A stretch of DNA of 64,000 nt, taken from positions 202,249,232 to 202,313,231 of the forward strand of contig CM076990.1 in the NCBI GenBank assembly GCA_039090855.1, in the 5' to 3' direction. Source of the DNA: Macrothele yani. Lineage: Eukaryota; Arthropoda; Arachnida; Araneae; Macrothelidae. A program made the translations under genes and the position numbers. Numbering within the stretch: position 1 is the first letter of the stretch; every line of letters begins with the position of its first letter. Shown piece by piece: positions 1 to 11,438 of the stretch. The notes below the pieces were generated by a model that saw only the letters and a program-made list of their open reading frames with translations, made no database searches and was not told the DNA's origin.

Positions 1-1613
1 GTGTAAAGCTCTAAAATCTCTTCAGAATGGTAAGGCTCCAGGAGTTGATGGCATAACTGCAGAGATGTTGAAGTATGGTGGTGACTCTATAATTGACTGG
101 TTAACTGAAATTTGCCAGTTGTGTTGGGAGTTAGGAATGCTCCCTCTGGATTGGAAGGATGCTATCATTGTTCCCTTGTTAAAGGGAAAAGGTGATCAGA
201 CTGAATGCAAGAACTATCGTGGTATTACCCTACTGAGTGTGCCAGGGAAAGTGTTTGGTAAGGTTGTTATTGAAAAAGTACGGGGTCTTACATCATTGAC
301 AGTGTGAGATGTTCAGAGTGGTTTTGTGCCTGGTAAAGGCTGCACTAACCAGATTTTTGCATTACACATGATGATTGAAAAGTATCTGGCTGTTGGGAAG
401 AAAGTTTTTACTGCCTTCATAGATTTAGAGAAAGCTTACGACCGAGTCAATAGGACACTTTTGTGGAAGGTATTGAATGAATATGGTGTTACTGGGAATC
501 TACTTAATAGTGTAAAAGCCATGTATGCTGGTAGTAGAGCTTGTGTACGAGTGAATGGTGTTTTATCAAAATGGTTTTCCATTGGTGCAGGAGTTAGACA
601 AGGTTGTGTAATGTCACCATGGCTGTTTAATATATTTATGGACGCATGCATGCATGAGGCCAAAATAGATAATAGTGGTTTATGTCTTGGTGATATCAGT
701 GTGTGCAGATTGCTGTATGCTGATGACACTGTCCTGTTGGCAGAGAGCAAAAGTGAGTTGCAGAGTATGTTGACTCGGATGCACGAAGTTTGCATGAAAT
801 TCAAACTGAGTATAAATAAGGGAAAAACCAAAGTTATGGTGTTTGAGAGAGGAATGGGTAGCACTGAATGTAATATAAGTATGAATGGCACTGTGATTGA
901 ACAGGTGAGTGAGTTTGTGTATTTCAGAAGCATGTTTGACAGAGAGAACAAGTTGGATGGTGAAATCAGTAGGCGAGTGAATTCTTCTTTGAAAGTCATA
1001 GCTGCTCTGGGAGGTTTTCACAGGAATGATGGGTCCTCTAGAGAGTCCCGCATGGCTGTGTATGAAACAGTAATTGTTCCTACTCTGATGTATGGCAGTG
1101 AAACCTGGGTACTGCAGAAGAAACATAGGAGTCGTTTGTATGCTGGAGAAATACGTTACTTACGTGGGGTTTGTGGCAAGACACGATATGATTGTGTGAG
1201 GAATGAAGATGTATTGCAGTTGTGTGATGTAAAGCAAAATGTTGTTAGCAAGGTGGAGACTAATATGCTTTGGTGGTTTGGCCATGTTGAAAGAATGAGT
1301 GATGAAATGCTTACTAAGAAAATATTTTCAGCCCAAGTGGCAGGAAGGAAAGGCAGAGGAAGGCCAAGGAAGACATGGGTGGATCAGATTCAGGAGTGTC
1401 TGCATGAGAAAAAGATTATGAGTATGAAGTATAAAATATCTTGTGTACGGCGTGTAATGGATATCAGTGAAGCACGAGTTGTATGTCAAGATCACTGGAA
1501 ATGGCGAAGTTTGATACGACAACAATAAGTAAAAATATCTGGAAGTTTGTATTTCTTTTTGGAGCTAACCTCTGAATCTCAGAGAACAGCTTAGTGATAT
1601 GTATGTATGTATG
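1..1613 (+). mobile_element. RTE-type LINE, copy A (5' end outside window)
   Basis: A non-LTR retrotransposon copy whose 5' part lies before the window. It runs from the reverse transcriptase through a very short 3' UTR to a small ATGT-type tail (about 1598-1613). A short UTR with a microsatellite-like tail is typical of RTE elements. The same 3' end recurs at 14374-14440 (-), 53224-54352 (-) and 56075-58694 (+), and an internal piece recurs at 28207-28440 (-), so one family has inserted at least five times here. Confidence 0.85.
2..1528 (+). pseudogene. RTE reverse transcriptase, C-terminal part
   Basis: The frame is open from the first bases of the window (NGKAPGVDGITAEML, the RT finger region) to a TGA at 305-307. 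It then continues in the same frame to 1528. Visible RT motifs are AFIDLEKAYDRV, GVRQGCVMSPWLFNIFMD and the catalytic YADD at 716-727. After the RT comes the usual RTE C-terminal region with YGSETWVL, FGHVERM and GRGRPRKTW. The only visible break is the TGA at 305, just before the DVQSGF motif. The rest is uninterrupted for 400 codons, which points to a fairly young copy. The enzyme would reverse transcribe element RNA at a nicked target. The clade assignment to RTE rests on motif style and the 3' end. Confidence 0.85.
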
Positions 1614-1614
1614 T

Positions 1615-2380
1615 CAGAATGCAGTTACTTTCAACATGGCACGGTCATAGAATACCATCTTAGCAATAAGTCAGTTCCAGAAGTTTCTGCCCTGCTGCAG
1701 CTGCTGTGATCAATTCTTAAGTGATGTTGTTATGAAATGGAAATGCCTTGGGGCAACAACAGTGCAATTGCAATTTGGTAGGCCATGTAAAATAACAGAG
1801 CAGAATTACCTAGTTCTGTAGCAGGTTGTGCAATGAAGTTGCCAGTCCGCAGTTGCAACACTCACCATCATGCTCCAAAATGTCTGTGGAAGCAATACCA
1901 GCACCATAATGGTACGTTAAGAGTTAAAGGGAATGGGTTTCCGTGGCCGAGCTACCACACACAAACCTAACGCCAGCAAGATTAACGCCAACTGTCGTTT
2001 TGAGTGCTGTAAAGCTTGGTGCCAGTGGACTCTGGAGCAATGGAAATGCATTCTCTGGATGATGAATCATGCTTCACCATCCGGCAGTCCGATGGTGAGT
2101 TTGGGTGTGGAGGATATCAGGTGAACACTGCATGCCTGACTCTGTTGTGCCACCTTTGAAGTTTGGTGGAAGAGCCATCATGCTCTGGAGCTGTTTTTCA
2201 TGGTTTGTGTTGAGACCCCAATTTCCAATGCCCAGGAATCTTAATGTTGTGGTCTGTAGCGACATTCTTGACAATTCTGTGCTCCCAACATTATGGCAAC
2301 AGTTCCGTGAAGGTCTCTTCTTTACCAACAGGACAGTGCCCCTACCCAAAAAATGAGGTCTGTGCAGGAATGGTTTGATG
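1615..2380 (+). pseudogene. Tc1-like transposase remnant
   Basis: Fragmentary frames read as a decayed Tc1 transposase. An N-terminal helix-turn-helix-like piece lies near 1640-1700. A DDESCFTI motif (first catalytic Asp region) lies near 2060, followed by a WRISGEHCMP segment and GGRAIMLWSCFS (the G-x-x-MVWG-type strand) near 2105-2210. Several stops and frame changes interrupt it. No terminal inverted repeats were found, and the fragment lies directly after the RTE tail and before the hAT remnant. Confidence 0.6.
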
Positions 2381-2852
2381 TAGGGTTTTGGACACAATGG
2401 TAAAAACCATGGTATTTATCATGGTTTTCACCATATTGTCCAAAACTGTCTAAAACCCCCACCAGATAACCATATGTAAAAAAATTATAAAACACATTAA
2501 AATATGTAAAAATAAACAATAATATTAGTAACCACATGTAAAAATATTGAAATTGAAAACAGTATATATACAGTTATATAAATTCGTTTTAGATTACTAA
2601 GTCCCACATATTAATACAAAAAGTATCATGTTTTTGTTCTATTTTTCTTATATATAACCACTGACGACTGACACTGTGTTACATTTAAAGAAATAGAATT
2701 TGTATTGGGTTCAATATTGGGTTTAATTAAACAAAAATGTACATTTGTAGTACTACAAAAAGTGAAAAGTAACATGAAATTGATACATGAAAATGAAAAA
2801 AATAGATTGCAAACACTACAGAAGCATATAAGTGCAAACTACAAAAGAAACA

Positions 2853-3806
2853 TTAATAATCTGGTGCGACTAATCCTCTTAACATCCGATAACACATAAC
2901 CAGTTTAGCTGCTGTGTTAGTGCCAAGACGATTTCTGAGTTTTGAATGCGTTACTCCAAAGCTTGAAAACAGTTTTTCAATTGATGCAGAACTTGCAGAG
3001 CATGAAAGTAAGAAAGCAATATGTTGTAGATAATCTTTTGAAAACCCTTCTATTTCCAGTTCTAGTGTTTTTCCTACTGCTGTTACCATGTGACAGGACT
3101 GATACTTCTTCCAGATGCACTAAAGTTGGTAGGAGGAAATGGCTCAGCTTCATATGAAATCAAAAGGGAAATACTGTTGGGATACCTGTTTACTATCCAT
3201 GAACATGTGCTTTCTTTTTATTGTTAGACAAACCTCCTTTGTATTTTGGATTCAGGAAGGGGAAAGGTGTCATGGCTTGATCCATTCGCTTTGTAACTTC
3301 TTGGATGCGGTGCTGTAAACACTCTTCTTTCAACAACATGAGCCATGTATACCATGCTTTATGAATGGTAGCATTGCCTCTTTGCAAACGGTCCAGTGAA
3401 TCAGCAACTGGCCAACTGGGGCTTGAGTAAATTAGGAATTTCATTAAGCAATGAATTAGGTACATGGTGGTTGCAGAAAAACTTTTGAACCTTCACATTG
3501 TTGGTTTAGCACTGAAAATGACTGGTGTTATATTCCGTCCTAGTCAAATAATGGAAACTGCATCCATATACGAAGATATTATCTTCCTCACACAGGAATT
3601 CCTTTGCTTTCTCCATATATTATATCAGTGACCACAACCTTTATATCACAATTATATTCTTTCTTTGCCTTTGCAATAGCCAATTTTAAAACACCTTTGT
3701 GATATTCTGCATTTTTTGTATGAGTACCTGCTTCCACTGTATCCAAAAAATAAGATCTCCCCTCACTCTGAATACAGGTTGCAATAACTAGATCATTGTG
3801 TATATA
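2853..3806 (-). pseudogene. hAT transposase, central and dimerisation region
   Basis: Three broken frames. The piece ending at 2853 carries SASIEKLFSSFGVTHSKLRNRLG, which matches the hAT C-terminal dimerisation domain (the S-x-x-x-E-x-x-F-S pattern followed by K-x-R-N-R-L). The piece at 3193-3465 and the one at 3588-3806 read like the preceding helical insertion and RNase-H-like parts (VVTDIIYGESKG). Stops separate them. They continue the N-terminal piece found beyond the Tc1 insertion. Confidence 0.6.
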
Positions 3807-5336
3807 CACTGCCGGACAATTGCTAAGGACAGATGACAATAGCAACGATACCAACCATAAAATGGAAGGCAGGAAAATGTGGAAATTAGCATAAGTGCGG
3901 GATACAGTAAGACGTGTTTTGCGTATGCAAATTTTGGATTGCCGAACTTGTTCGTGACGTCATAGCGCTGATAAGAGATATAAAGGATTTGACGCGTATC
4001 GACCGTTGTTGTTCAAACGCAAAGTTGAAAGGGAAAGAATCAATTGACGAACTTGCAATTTTCAGTATGTCTTCCCGACATCACCTAGATGATTTTACGC
4101 GTGGCCGTATTATTGGCAAGATTGAAGAAGGGCGAAAAATAACAGATGTTGCCAGGAGTTCGACGTCAGCCACAGTGTTGTTTCAAGGCTTTGGAAATCA
4201 TTTCAAACAAATGGAGAGTGTAGCAGACGTCACAGGGGAGGTCGTGTTCGCAGTACGACACCTGCAGAAGATCGGTACATAGTGCTATCAACAAAAAGAC
4301 ACCGGCGCAGCACAGCTAGTGAGGTAGCAAATCAGTTTATGGCTGCTACTGGCAAGCGGATCTCCCGAAAAACTGTCGCCAGACGTTTGCATGAAGGAGA
4401 ACTATACGCCTGCCGTCCTGTTGTGTGCATCCCATTGTCCAGACGTCACCGTACCGCCCGTTTGCAATGGTGCAGTCAACATCGCAATTGGACTGATAAC
4501 GACTGGTCTGCTGTCCTCTTCTCAGATGAGAGTAGATACAGTCTATCGTCTGATTGTCGACGACAACTGATCTAGCGTGATAGTGGTACTGCATATTGTC
4601 CAGCAAACATACAGGAAATCCGACATGTAGTGTCATGGTATGGGCTGGCATCATGATCAATGGCCGTATGTCCCTCTATGTGCTTCCAACTGGGACTATG
4701 ACTGGCCAACGATACATTAATGATGTTCTGCTACCTCATGTTCGCATGTTCCGTGGTACTGTCGGTGATAGATTCATTTTCATGGACGACAACGCAACAT
4801 GTCATCGAACAGTCGCTGTCCAGGAGTGTCTTGAGAGCGAGGATATTCAACGCCTCGTATGGCCAGCACGTTCTGCAGATCTGAATCCCATTGAAAATGT
4901 GTGGGATGCTTTGGGGAGGAGTCTTGCTGGTCGCCAATGCCCTCCAATAAACAAGGACACCCTCATTCGTGCACTGACAGAGGAATGGGATAAATTACCC
5001 CAACAGCTGCTTGATAATGTTGTGCAAAGCATGACACGACGGGTGGAATCTTGCATCGCCCTCCATGGTGGCCATATCCCGTATTGACATCTTACGCCGG
5101 AACGCCTGCGGACGGTAATTGCATTTTTTTCACGTTTACGTATTCTGCACAAAATGGCCTGTTTGTCCCTTGAACACGTTCCAAAGCCTTCTGGATTTCA
5201 GAGCACAATAAATTGTCTTTCTTGTAATGTCCTGGCATTCTGACATTATTTTATTTCACTTGGCATCCAACCACACTTACTTTTTTATGCGCTATGTAGC
5301 CGTTTATGATCCGTCCTTAGCAATTGTCCAGCAGTG
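3807..5336 (+). mobile_element. Tc1-like transposon with matching TIRs, TA target
   Basis: The ends are inverted copies: CACTGCCGGACAATTGCTAA at the left and its complement, with one difference, before the TA at 5337-5338. TA dinucleotides flank both sides (3805-3806 and 5337-5338), as expected for Tc1/mariner. It interrupts the minus-strand hAT remnant, so it is younger than that element. Confidence 0.85.
4066..5087 (+). pseudogene. Tc1 transposase (DD34E), frame-broken
   Basis: MSSRHHLDDFTRGRIIGKIEEG starts a helix-turn-helix DNA-binding region. The second helix-turn-helix follows around 4290-4400 (KRISRKTVARRLHEG). Catalytic regions are FSDESRYS near 4520, MDDNATCH near 4785 and SADLNPIENVWD near 4875-4910, giving the DDE triad. 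The C-terminus ends with HGGHIPY at 5087. Breaks are a frame change near 4180-4280 and a stop at 4575. The transposase would cut and paste the element at TA sites; this copy cannot make it. Confidence 0.8.
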
Positions 5337-5395
5337 TATTACTCCATTCATCTTCAGTCAGGGTGACTTGTTTGCCTTCGATAAGTGTCTTGGTT

Positions 5396-5916
5396 CTATT
5401 TGTGACTTTTGTTGACACTATATTTAAAAGTTCCTCTTGCTAATGCTTTACGACTTGGTGGACTATATCCTAGACACACAGCTGAAACTAATTCTTTGAA
5501 GGTTTGATGTTCTACTGCAGTAAAAGCAATATTGTTGGCATAAAAAAATTTGGCAACCAGTACATTCAAATTTTGTGCAGTTCTGTCACTTGTTTTTAAA
5601 ATATGGGAATCTAAACACTGCTGAGTTTTCATCTTTTTTGGTGGCACCACAAATCCACTTTCATTCACTTCCAGGAGCTCTAGATTAGATGAATCATGAT
5701 CTACAGTTTCTGCATTATTTACAGTTCTATAATCACATACCTTTTCAGCTTTGAAAGATAAAATGTGTTCTCTCAATTTGTCTGCTTTTCCAAGTTGAAC
5801 ATTTCCACAGTATATGCATTTGGCATATTTACTATTACTTCCTGATTTTCCCTCATTCTGTACCTTAAGAAAATGTGGCCACACACACTATCTGATGGTC
5901 TACCACCTTTGGGCAT
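5396..5916 (-). pseudogene. hAT transposase N-terminus with BED zinc finger
   Basis: The likely start is the ATG at 5916 (MPKGGRPSDSV). The following BED finger shows WPHFLKV, then CIYCG and LREHIL, so the Cys-x2-Cys and His positions are present. The MPKGG start and the WPHF piece are in different frames. The switch falls in a short GT-dinucleotide run near 5885, consistent with a 2-bp slippage. The frame ends in a stop at 5396, close to the Tc1 insertion. BED fingers bind DNA and commonly head hAT transposases. Confidence 0.6.
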
Positions 5917-6000
5917 TGTCAGTTTAAAATTTAATTCAGATTTTTTTACTAAAACAAAAACAATTTTTTTTTCTTCAAGTTTTAGGCACCTCAAAAGCAC

Positions 6001-6946
6001 AATTATTCCAAAATGGCTAACATAATACTAAATACAAAAATGCCAAATGGCTATGACTGTGACAGGCAACTACAATACATAGTATGAGCAGATAAGAGAA
6101 AGGAGAGAACAGATAGGAATAGAAATAACCAGTTCCTCCTCAAAGCCACACCCACAGCTTTGTCTAGCTAGACAGCAGGTGGAGGACTCTGCCTGCCTCC
6201 AGTTGTTGTCTGTAGCAGCTATGTGACCTTGAGTTTGATTCCTCAAGCTATTCTTCTGGGTCAAGTTTGCATTGCCTTTGATGATTATCAGATACTGCTT
6301 TCTCTATCACCATTCTCCCCAAATTAAAATAAAGAAGTTATCTTCTGAAATGTTGTGAAATATTTATATTTCAGTGAAATGCTGGTACAGTAATACTTTT
6401 TTTACACATACATGTGATAATCACATATTTTATTTATTATCATTGTACATATTTTTCTACATGCAATTTTTTAAATAAAAAAACAAAGTTTTTTTTCTTC
6501 TGATCAGATAGTGTAGCTGTTGTTATCCAGTCCAAAACGAATTTTTTATATCTTATGTGTAGAATTAGAGATACCTTGTCCATGGGTAGGTGGACTGACA
6601 AATCGTTTCTATAAGTACTCCCTCCTCCCAGAAAAAGGTATGCTCAAAGACTTTGAAGAATGAGGAATTCTAGTCTAGGAAGAAAAGGTATAAATGCAGT
6701 TGAGTAGAAGAGGAGAAGCTTTGGGATGTCTAAATTGCCAACAAAGAAGGATTTTTAATTAAATTTCTGATTCCATGCATAATGAAATATAAAATCAGTT
6801 ACTTAATCCAAACTTCTATTATTGAAATTTCTATTAGGAAGTATTTTATTTTAATTACAAATTTTCAGAAGAAATTTTTTTTTTTTTTCTTCAGGCTGTT
6901 TTTTGTTTTCACTTTTTTCCATCACTATTGCGGTTACGGTTATTTT
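6001..6946. other. No recognised gene
   Basis: AT-rich sequence between the hAT remnant and the PLE remnant. Short open frames show no recognisable domain. T-rich and A-rich runs are common (for example near 6480-6500 and 6870-6890). Confidence 0.6.
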
Positions 6947-7350
6947 TCACCAAATCCTGCTAGATGTTGGGCAGATATAATCCTCTGCAGTTATTAATGA
7001 TGGAATTCTGATTTTTCTCAATTTCTCTTCCTTTAGCTTTCTTTTTTGAAAATTGCTTTGGAAACTGATGACTGTAAGGAAATTCCAGTTCATGTTGTGA
7101 CAAGTTTCTCTAACATGCCTATCTAAACCTGGCATGTTGGAGGAATTTTTTATAGCTCAGCTTTATGCTCTGCTATTCAAGTTTCTAGTCTGCAACCTGT
7201 CTCACCTATGTAAGATAGTCCACAACTATATTTTACTTCATAGACAACTCCTTGTATTTTTAAAGTATCTTCTCTGTGAACTATTTTAAGGAATTTTTTT
7301 TTAACTTTGTTCTCTAAACTTGGAGTTAGCCATATAGTATACTTCTTACT
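6947..7350 (-). pseudogene. Penelope-like element, GIY-YIG endonuclease part
   Basis: The minus strand reads WLTPSLENKVKKKFLKIV and then GVVYEVKYSCGLSYIGETG, the linker and GIY-YIG core typical of PLE C-termini (the Y-x-I-G-E-T-G signature). Downstream the frame is broken. The upstream half of the protein is found beyond the insertion at 7351-10635. In PLEs this nuclease domain nicks the target for integration. Confidence 0.7.
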
Positions 7351-8358
7351 CAGGGCTTGAAAAATATCTGAAAAGTTACATGCCCAGCTGGGCATGTGTA
7401 GAAAATATTTACTTGCCCAGAAGTAAAATCTACATGCCCAGAAAAATTTATCTTTTAAACAAAACATCGCTCTTTCCACGTTGATTATTCACTGACGCCA
7501 TGTATTTGGAGGATTTTCACTTTTATCTTTTAAGATAACAAAACAGAAGCCTCATTTTTTTAAAGTTAAAAATTATGATAAACTTTTTATACATGTTTTG
7601 CATCACCATTTTAAAGTGTCTGTATTCAAAATGCACAAAAGCATATATCTCAAGTTTTAAGAAAGGTAATCGATGGCATTTGAGAAATTTAGTGATGATG
7701 CCATGTTCAAGAATTTTTAATATATGTCCTGTGTTTTGCAAAAAAAAAAAAAAAAAAAAAATCATAATTAACTGTATGGCAGTTAAGTAGTTTTTAACAA
7801 CAATTTTGAACGTAAAAATTGTTTACCTTTTTCTCTGTACAAACAAAAGTAATTTTGCATTATAAAACCCCAAGAATTGTTGTTCAGAAACAAAGGCAAA
7901 TCTCATGTTTTCGACTACTGTTGTGTGCACTTAGTTATTAAACTGTATTATCACCTGACACCCCACATTGCTTGAAAACATTACTGGTGGTATCGTCAAT
8001 TTTAGGATGGATTTTGCAAACAGTGCACAGCATAATAGTCTTGTCATTTGACTTTAGCCAATTAAATGTTTTTATCCAAGATTCTTCAACTGTGCAACAG
8101 CTTTTTTTTTTTTTTTTTTTTGTACGCTTTATCATAGTCCGCTTGCATAAGTTTCAGATTTGCCAACGATGTATTGGGTTGTCGGAAAAGTCATAACGTA
8201 TTTTGGCACCCGATGGCGGTTGGGCGGTTTTGGAAGTACTAGAGGTATGCGCAGCTCTGTTATCGCTATGACATGTGACAGGTGCCAGTTCTAGCTGCAG
8301 TCTAAAAGGAATAGTGAGTGATTTGGTTGATTTGCAGAGAGTTGACATCAAGTTGAAG

Positions 8359-9216
8359 ATGGAAGACCAAATTATGCATTTTCGCCATATTTTACTGTTT
8401 TACTTCCGTAAAGAGAAGAACGTGCATAAAGCTTGTGTAAAGTTGCGTAAAGTGTATGGTGATAATGCTCTACAAGAACGTCAGTGCCAGCGGTGGTTCG
8501 CAAACTTCCGTGCTGGTGATTTTGACCTTAACGATGCTCCTCGGTCCGGGAGGGCAACCGAGGTTGATGACGACCAAATCAAGGCATTGATCGAGTCAAA
8601 CCCATGTTACACAACACAAGAGATTGCAGATCCATCATTCAAGCGTTCACGACCACCTGAAGAAGCTGGGATACGTAAGCAAACTCGATGTGTGGGTTCC
8701 TCATGAACACAAAGAAGTTCAATTGAAGGTGCATATAAACATCTGCGATATGCTCATTAAACGTGAGGAAAGCGATCCGTTTTTGAAGCGACTGTTAACT
8801 GGTGACGAAAAGTGGATTGTGTACAACAATGTGCTGCGCAAATGGTCTTGTTCCCGACGTGCTGCTTCGCCTCAAACTACATCGAAAGCAGACATTGATC
8901 AGCGGAAGGTTCTGGTCTCAGTGTGGTGGGATTTTAAAGGTGTCGTGTTTTTCGAGCTCCTACCACAGAACCAAACAATCAATTTGAATGTGTACTGTCG
9001 GCAATTGGAGAGTTTGAACGAATCCATCATCCACAGCTCGTTCATCGTAAAGGTGTTGTGTTCCGTCGTGACAACGCAAGACCACACACAAGTTTAATCA
9101 CCCGCCAAAAAATTATTGGAGCTTGAGTGAGATGTGTTGCCACACCCAGCATACTCGCCTGACCTTGCGCCATCAGACTTCCAATTGTTTCGCTCTCTTC
9201 AACAGTCCTTGCGTGG
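8359..9216 (+). pseudogene. mariner transposase, broken
   Basis: MEDQIMHFRHILLFYFRKEK begins the paired helix-turn-helix DNA-binding domain (QRWFANFRAGDFDLNDAPRS). After a frame change near 8625 the catalytic part follows: LDVWVPHEHKE (the mariner WVPHEL-type motif), TGDEKWIVY (first Asp) and VLVSVWWDFKGVVFFELLP. The second and third Asp regions (near 9070 and YSPDLAPSDFQLF near 9150) sit in other frames. The final C-terminal residues (NGHYIID) reappear only after the Tc1 fragment, near 9650. Confidence 0.8.
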
Positions 9217-9218
9217 TA

Positions 9219-9640
9219 CACTGGTGTGCAAAAATTAAGGACGAAAAGGAGAAATTAGCATAACAGTGGAATGAGCAGGCAGAACGGACCGAAAGACCAC
9301 TCAGGAGATAGACTAGGGTCCGGTATGGTAGGGCATACTCATATATGCAGCATGACTTTGAGGGAGGGGAGTATCGGAAGGGTATAAAGCACACGGGCGG
9401 TGTGCGCTCAGCAATTCGGTGAAAGCTATTGCACGGTGTACATCACTTTGAACAACGTCGAGTTGCTGCCACCATGTGATATGGCCAACAGGCAATCCAG
9501 TAGACGCCATCTGAATGACTTTACCCGAGGTCGCGTCATTGGGAAGTTGGAAGAAATTCGAAGTGTGACTAGTGTGGCCGATTAGTTCGGCATCGCTCAC
9601 AGCACCGTTTCACGGGCTTGGAAAGCATTTCAAACGACAG
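9219..9640 (+). mobile_element. Tc1 5'-end fragment inserted in mariner
   Basis: It starts with CACTGGTGTGCAAAAATTAA directly after a TA, as a Tc1 left end would. It runs into the first part of a Tc1 transposase (RHLNDFTRGRVIGKLEEIRS near 9505) and stops abruptly where mariner sequence resumes. No right TIR is present. It resembles the 5' half of the 3807-5336 element but belongs to a different copy or subfamily. Confidence 0.65.
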
Positions 9641-10640
9641 CAACAGCTGTATCGAACAAAACGGGCATTATATCATTGATTTATCTTTGTTCTTTCTATC
9701 AATAAATGACCTTTGCAAAATATGGCTAAAATACGTCATGACTTTTCCGACAACCCAATAGATTCCGATTCTGAAATTACGTCACTCAACAGTGCAAAAG
9801 ACAAATTTCTGACTACCGCTGACAGATCAAGAATTTCACATAATTGCTTAGTGTGAGATATACTCTCATTGCTGGATTTTATTTTAAAAAACCCCATGGT
9901 ATATCCATTACTAAATACAACTTATATCCACAGCTAACATGAAGCGCAACTAACACCAATACTGTTCTCTCAGATAAACTAAGTTATCTGCGTTGGTAAT
10001 TTTTGCTCTTCTCCTGGTTAAGTAGAACGCATTGCGCAGGCTCGTTCTTAAATGAAACTTAGCTTTTGTTTCAGTAGTTCCGCTGTCGGTTCGTGTGTGC
10101 GGGCGCGCACACTTGCAGAAGCTTCCACTTTCCCCTCTCTCACTTGACCAAGTTATGTCAGAGACTCAACCCCACCCGAGGCTGTGCAATAAATATTCCG
10201 TTGTCACTCCTTCCCCATAAAGCACGACTTTTTTGCCCATCAATCTGCATCCTGTTTCATGGCAGTTTATGTGTTTTGTCACTAAACACTGGAGGCTAGT
10301 TTCATCCAAGGCATGCATCCTGTCATTAACTGTAAACAACATCTGGAGCAAAACTACGTATGGCCCCAATTTCTGGACGTAGAGCATAATATAATTAAAG
10401 AAGTGCTATTCTCCTGGCCTTGGCACTTATTCCGTAACAATAATACAACTGCAGTAAAATGAAAAACACGCAATGACCGTCTTTTTTTCTAGAGCAGAAA
10501 ATTATCCATTCCAAACTTTCTTTTTTTTTATATATATCTAGTTGCCCGGTTGGGCAACTAGATTTAATTTTTACTTGCCCAGGCCAATAATTTACATGCC
10601 CCGGGCATCTTGGGCATGGCATTTTTCAAGCCCTGTTACT

Positions 10641-10815
10641 AATTCTCTTTAAAGTCTTGAATAAATCTTTGTAATTAGTAATTTTTCTATTGAATTTTAC
10701 TTGTTGCTGTTGTGGGTTCTTCTTACCTGTAAAATTTAGAAGCTTCTCATTTCTTTTTAGGATAATCGAGATAGTTACCTTTGATGCACAATCTTGATAA
10801 GAAGAATCACACACA
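10641..10815 (-). pseudogene. Penelope-like element, piece upstream of the GIY-YIG domain
   Basis: The minus-strand frame reads KKNPQQQQVKFNRKITNYKD and FKTLKRIS up to the insertion point. With the 7351-10635 element and one TTACT copy left out, the frame continues without a stop into KKYTIWLTPSLENK at 7350. It is the segment between RT and nuclease of the same PLE. Its upstream end lies inside the palindrome that begins at 10763. Confidence 0.6.
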
Positions 10816-10871
10816 ATACAAATTCAAATTCATCAGCTGAATTTAAAAAATTTTATTGTATATAGTTTGAG

Positions 10872-10914
10872 GTATAAGAACTTTTAGGTTTCCCTAGAAC
10901 CCATCGTCAGATAC
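10872..10914 (-). ncRNA. Hammerhead-like motif with changed GAAA core
   Basis: The inverted partner of the motif at 11396-11438. Stem I, the CTGACGA core and stem II are kept, but the conserved GAAA reads AAAA, which changes the essential G12. If the motif was once a ribozyme, this copy is predicted to be inactive. Confidence 0.55.
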
Positions 10915-11395
10915 ATAAACAGAAGAAGAAAGGGAATATGTTTAAATAGAATATGTTACGTGACATGATTATAGACACCAGGTATAAAATATGATACAGC
11001 TTCATGTGGTTTCAAATTATCTAAACCACGTGGTAAGTATCATAAAATAAAGAAAATAGAATGCAGGAATACATACAATACTTCATTGTAATAAATAATA
11101 GAAAAAATAATTTGTGTTGTTCTCATCTGGAGATACAACATGGAATGCCATAGCAGTAATTGAGATCTCTAGATGAGAACAACACAAATTAATTTAGTTA
11201 AAAATTAATTTTTCTGTTATTTATTACAATGAAATATTGTATGTATTCCTGCATTCTATTTTCTTTATTTCACAATACTTATCACGTTGTTTAGATAATT
11301 TTAAACCACGTGACGCTGTATCATATCTTATACTTGGTGTCTATATCATGTCACGTAGCATATTCTATTTAAACGTATTCCCTTCTTCTGTTTAT

Positions 11396-11438
11396 GTATC
11401 TGACGATGGGTTTTAGGGAAACCTGAAAGTTCTTATAC
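11396..11438 (+). ncRNA. Hammerhead-like ribozyme in PLE end
   Basis: In order: stem I strand GTAT (11396-11399), core CTGACGA (11400-11406), one extra T, stem II GGGTTT pairing AAACCT (11408-11424), core GAAA (11425-11428), a minimal 2-bp stem III, T at the H17 position (11434), then ATAC closing stem I (11435-11438). Type I hammerheads with a tiny stem III are known from Penelope-like elements. The extra base before stem II departs from the standard core. Confidence 0.65.

Larger units (their letters stand above)
2382..6000 (-). mobile_element. BED-finger hAT transposon remnant, split by a Tc1
   Basis: Minus-strand pieces of one hAT transposase lie on both sides of the Tc1 at 3807-5336: the N-terminal BED finger at 5396-5916, and central and C-terminal pieces at 3588-3806, 3193-3465 and 2853-3089. 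The left limit near 2382 (TAGGGTTTTGGACACAATGG) resembles an Ac-type hAT end. I could not find its partner, so both limits are approximate. Confidence 0.6.
8174..9758 (+). mobile_element. mariner transposon with TIRs and TA target
   Basis: The ends TTGGGTTGTCGGAAAAGTCA and its near-complement are flanked by TA (8172-8173, 9759-9760). It lies inside the CAGGG element. Its 3' half has been partly replaced by a Tc1 5' fragment at 9219-9640. Confidence 0.88.
7351..10635. mobile_element. TIR transposon (CAGGGCTTGAAAAAT ends), 5-bp TTACT duplication
   Basis: The ends CAGGGCTTGAAAAAT (7351-7365) and its exact complement (10621-10635) are flanked by TTACT on both sides (7346-7350, 10636-10640). Subterminal regions repeat inverted TGCCCAGCTGGGCA-like words. 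No transposase of its own is visible: about half of it is a nested mariner at 8174-9758. CAGGG ends suggest the hAT superfamily, in which families with 5-6 bp duplications are described. Removing it with one TTACT rejoins the PLE reading frame, which confirms the boundaries. Confidence 0.8.

Noticed and set aside
436..1126. Long minus-strand frames at the window start
   Set aside because: Shadows of the RTE reverse transcriptase on the plus strand; no domain of their own.
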